This document shows, one piece after another, positions 49,562 to 49,591 of a stretch of DNA of 49,591 bases. Below the pieces are notes generated by a model. The model was not told the origin of the DNA and searched no databases. It saw only the letters and a program-made list of their open reading frames with translations. The stretch is from Lentzea flava (GTDB taxonomy: Bacteria > Actinomycetota > Actinomycetes > Mycobacteriales > Pseudonocardiaceae), in the NCBI RefSeq assembly GCF_014648475.1, contig NZ_BMRE01000056.1, forward strand, positions 1-49,591, read 5' to 3'. Position numbers and translations under genes: made by a program. Positions within the stretch are counted from its first letter, which is position 1. The number at the start of each line of letters is the position of its first letter.

Positions 49562-49591
49562 GCCCGGATCCACCGATGAGTTAGTGGTTCG

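Overview
The window is high-GC DNA with dense, often overlapping genes, many GTG starts and GGAGG-type ribosome binding sites. The protein families point to an actinomycete, most likely Pseudonocardiaceae (Lentzea, Saccharothrix or Amycolatopsis type); this is inferred from gene content, not from a marker gene. No rRNA, tRNA, CRISPR array or transposase was seen. The longest stretch without an annotated protein gene is about 290 bases (25538-25826), and it holds a candidate RNA leader with a short upstream ORF.

Layout. 100-5044: a housekeeping block in an order also known from mycobacteria (Rv3208A, Rv3210c, rhlE, Rv3212): DUF3107 protein, ferritin-like protein, DEAD-box RNA helicase, membrane-anchored beta-propeller protein, then an alpha/beta hydrolase. 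5065-8122: a compact accessory module of a DUF5753 XRE regulator, a divergent XRE protein with a Nudix-like C-terminus, and an HD nucleotidase. A 54-base segment of the hydrolase gene (4881-4934) is repeated just after this module (8126-8179), so the module lies between direct repeats. 8192-19277: a complete Tad/Flp pilus locus (prepilin peptidase, two Flp pilins, TadE, TadG-like, CpaB, TadZ, CpaF, a VWA-TadB fusion, TadC and an atypical LuxR regulator). It is flanked by an O-antigen-ligase-like protein coupled to a small exported protein.

19274-25537: RecB-like Fe-S nuclease, ArsC-like protein, MarC, PHP phosphoesterase, PH-domain protein, Nudix hydrolase, DUF2332 protein and a MaoC hydratase. 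25568-33148: CorA with its leader, small membrane proteins, a second DUF2332 protein, metallophosphoesterase, ParB-like protein, GNAT, a frameshifted small gene, a membrane protein, a P-loop kinase and an ArsR-AHSA1 pair. 33189-43940: SDR, an LpqY-SugABC-type trehalose ABC importer with its own terminator, two unknown proteins, and an acyl-CoA dehydrogenase and CoA-ester lyase that, with the MaoC protein, resemble ethylmalonyl-CoA pathway enzymes. 44051-49527: FMN-binding-like protein, APH(6)-type kinase, MgtE-N/CBS protein, DUF1003 protein, Nudix, MarR and the Mrp ATPase. From SugC to Mrp the order echoes mycobacterial Rv1229c-Rv1239c with insertions.

The most unusual signals are the repeat-bounded XRE/Nudix/HD module with its own palindromic operator, a strong terminator separating the pilin genes from the Tad assembly genes, a receiver domain that has lost its phosphoacceptor Asp, dispersed copies of a 25-base palindromic intergenic element, a 24-base inverted repeat at 42881-42972, and the structured leader of corA.
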